This document shows, in pieces, positions 34,985 through 35,141 of a stretch of 35,141 nt of DNA. The DNA is from Hassallia byssoidea VB512170 (GTDB taxonomy: Bacteria; Cyanobacteriota; Cyanobacteriia; Cyanobacteriales; Nostocaceae). Both the position numbers and the translations under genes were made by a program. The notes below the pieces were generated by a model. That model did no database searches, had not been told where the DNA came from, and was given only the letters and a program-made list of their open reading frames with translations. The stretch covers positions 1 through 35,141 of the forward strand of contig NZ_JTCM02000066.1 of the NCBI RefSeq assembly GCF_000817785.2, in the 5' to 3' direction. Positions within the stretch are counted from its first letter, which is position 1, and every line of letters starts with the position of its first letter.

Positions 34985-35141
34985 TTTAGATTTTAAATTG
35001 GTCATTGGTAATAGGTAATTGGGAATTGGTAATTGGTAATTGGTAAGAAAGGAGGGGGAAAGGGGAGGCAGTGCGGTCTTGGGGTTTCCCCAAGTGGAGC
35101 ATCTGCCGTGAAAGGGGAAAGGGGAAAGGGAAAAAAAAATA
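34985..35141. repeat. Repeat-rich region upstream of clpB with a palindrome
   Basis: ATTGGTA heptamers (about 35000-35045) are followed by a G/A-rich stretch and then a palindromic element (about 35068-35105). Its core is CTTGGGG-TTT-CCCCAAG (35078-35094), and GCAG/CTGC ends allow a longer imperfect stem. A run of GGGGAAA units continues to the window edge. The clpB promoter must lie in or beyond this tract. Confidence 0.75.

Overview
The window looks like a chromosomal segment from a filamentous, hormogonium-forming cyanobacterium (Nostocales type). The evidence is the many HIP1 octamers (GCGATCGC), dense heptamer tandem repeats between genes, a PsbP-family photosystem II gene, and an almost complete hps (hormogonium polysaccharide) locus. 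No genus can be named from sequence alone. Nearly all genes lie on the minus strand. The exceptions are a small unknown gene (2903-3154), an unknown 206-residue protein (4843-5463) and a DUF2278/lamin-tail protein (5826-6815).

Layout. 1-2443: 5' part of a CHAT-nSTAND1-WD40 signalling protein, cut by the window edge. 2444-6963: small genes (83-aa unknown, maf, psbP, 206-aa unknown, DUF2278 protein) set in heptamer, 15-bp and 21-bp repeat arrays. 6964-12683: GAF-SpoIIE phosphatase, a 0.93-kb gap with a candidate structured RNA, then ftsY, nusB and a DUF502 membrane protein. 13221-25495: the hps region, transcribed hpsA-hpsB-hpsC-hpsD, terminator, hpsE, fourth pseudopilin, TIGR04282 protein, hpsJ, KdtX-like glycosyltransferase. 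26064-28450: rpmB and htpG. 28759-32139: three more family 2 glycosyltransferases, one a paralogue of hpsE. 32298-34967: clpB.

How the genes fit together. HpsA (1663 residues, pilin-like N-terminus) plus four GspH/I/J-like pseudopilins resemble the tip complex of a type II secretion or type IV pilus machine. The linked glycosyltransferases and HpsJ would make or export the polysaccharide used in gliding. Both hpsE and its paralogue, 14 kb apart, carry the same upstream element GGGCATACT. This is one base from the hormogonium sigma factor J-box as I remember it, so the second cluster probably belongs to the same regulon.

The most original signals are not protein families. Heptamer arrays supply the stop codons of at least five genes, and one array places an ATG in every frame ahead of maf. 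There is also a candidate rod-like RNA behind a good promoter at 8976-9180, and a tandem calcium-loop-like array in HpsA.
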